Assembly: GCF_014841115.1 (NCBI RefSeq)
Contig: NZ_JACYTP010000018.1
Location: 1-64,000, forward strand
DNA length: 64,000 nucleotides
Reading direction: 5' to 3'
DNA from: Photobacterium arenosum
GTDB lineage: Bacteria > Pseudomonadota > Gammaproteobacteria > Enterobacterales > Vibrionaceae
The notes beneath the pieces were generated by a model, which was not told where the DNA came from, ran no database searches, and was given only the letters and a program-made list of their open reading frames with translations. A program made the translations under genes and the position numbers. Numbering within the stretch: the stretch's first letter is position 1; every line of letters begins with the position of its first letter. Below are positions 63,741-64,000 of the stretch, piece after piece.

Positions 63741-64000
63741 ATGAGCCTGAACTTCCTTGATTTTGAACAACCCATTGCCGAGCTAGAAGCCAAAATTGAA
63801 GCACTGCGCGATGTATCGCACCGTGATAAATCGGCTTCGGTTGATCTGGACAAAGAAATTGCACAGCTTGAACAAAAAAGCCTGGAACTGACCAAAAAGA
63901 TTTTTGGCGATCTGGGCGCTTGGCAGGTCGCACAACTGGCCCGTCACCCGCAGCGTCCGTATACGCTGGATTATATCGAGCATATCTTTACTGAATTCGA
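63741..64000 (+). CDS. accA: acetyl-CoA carboxylase carboxyltransferase alpha subunit (5' part)
   Basis: The first 86 codons of accA; the gene runs off the window. The translation begins [22 protein letters not shown], continues through a charged helical region, and reaches the family-typical [21 protein letters not shown]. AccA with AccD transfers carboxyl from biotin to acetyl-CoA to make malonyl-CoA for fatty-acid synthesis. AAAGGA lies 12 bases before the ATG. It follows dnaE by 56 bp. Confidence 0.95.
   Translation, partial: MSLNFLDFEQPIAELEAKIEALRDVSHRDKSASVDLDKEIAQLEQKSLELTKKIFGDLGAWQVAQLARHPQRPYTLDYIEHIFTEF

Overview
This 64 kb window is chromosomal DNA from a gammaproteobacterium, most probably a member of the Vibrionaceae (Vibrio/Photobacterium/Grimontia type). 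The reasons are the gene order, the long DapD, a recC-recB-recD cluster without the protease gene that separates recC and recB in E. coli, and several small proteins typical of that family (DUF3461, DUF3549, DUF2850, DUF2789, DUF2799). There are no insertion sequences, phage genes, integrons or CRISPR arrays. It is a core-genome stretch with high coding density, and most genes can be named from their translated sequence.

Layout. 1-6900: a tRNA-Asp, a small membrane protein, an EmrD-like drug exporter, a lipoprotein, dapD (lysine/peptidoglycan precursor), SOS gene yebG with a strong LexA box facing a TAG-fold glycosylase relative, and a YeiE-like LysR regulator divergent from a TDT-family exporter. 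6965-16542: the RecBCD helicase-nuclease. 16582-23166: argA, two small proteins, mltA, the CSD sulfur-transfer/tRNA modification genes (tcdA, csdE, csdA), then the GcvB small RNA. 23226-28687: gcvA, an alpha/beta hydrolase, ygdD, rlmM, xni, ppnN. 28916-32950: a GGDEF protein with a GNDEF active-site motif beside a TPR/transmembrane protein ending in a degenerate GGDEF-like domain. 33043-41000: queF, syd, a zinc-ribbon protein, small conserved proteins, two tandem CsrB-family small RNAs, yqcC-truC-yqcA and DUF3461.

41160-64000 is the conserved gammaproteobacterial block glnD-map // rpsB-tsf-pyrH-frr-uppS-cdsA-dxr-rseP-bamA-skp-lpxD-fabZ-lpxA-lpxB-rnhB-dnaE-accA. It joins translation (S2, EF-Ts, ribosome recycling), nucleotide supply, undecaprenyl and isoprenoid synthesis, phospholipid synthesis, envelope stress signalling, outer-membrane protein assembly and lipid A synthesis, ending in DNA polymerase III alpha and the start of acetyl-CoA carboxylase alpha.

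The most notable content is non-coding. The syd-yqcC interval holds two complete CsrB-type RNAs in tandem, each about 380 nt, with 24-25 GGA motifs and a nearly identical terminator. Each is preceded about 171 bp upstream by the same 18-bp GacA/UvrY/VarA-type box, in opposite orientations. A GcvB RNA lies divergent from gcvA. A 10-bp inverted repeat brackets the ribosome binding site and start codon of recB. These RNA calls rest on motif reading and synteny; no homology search could be run.
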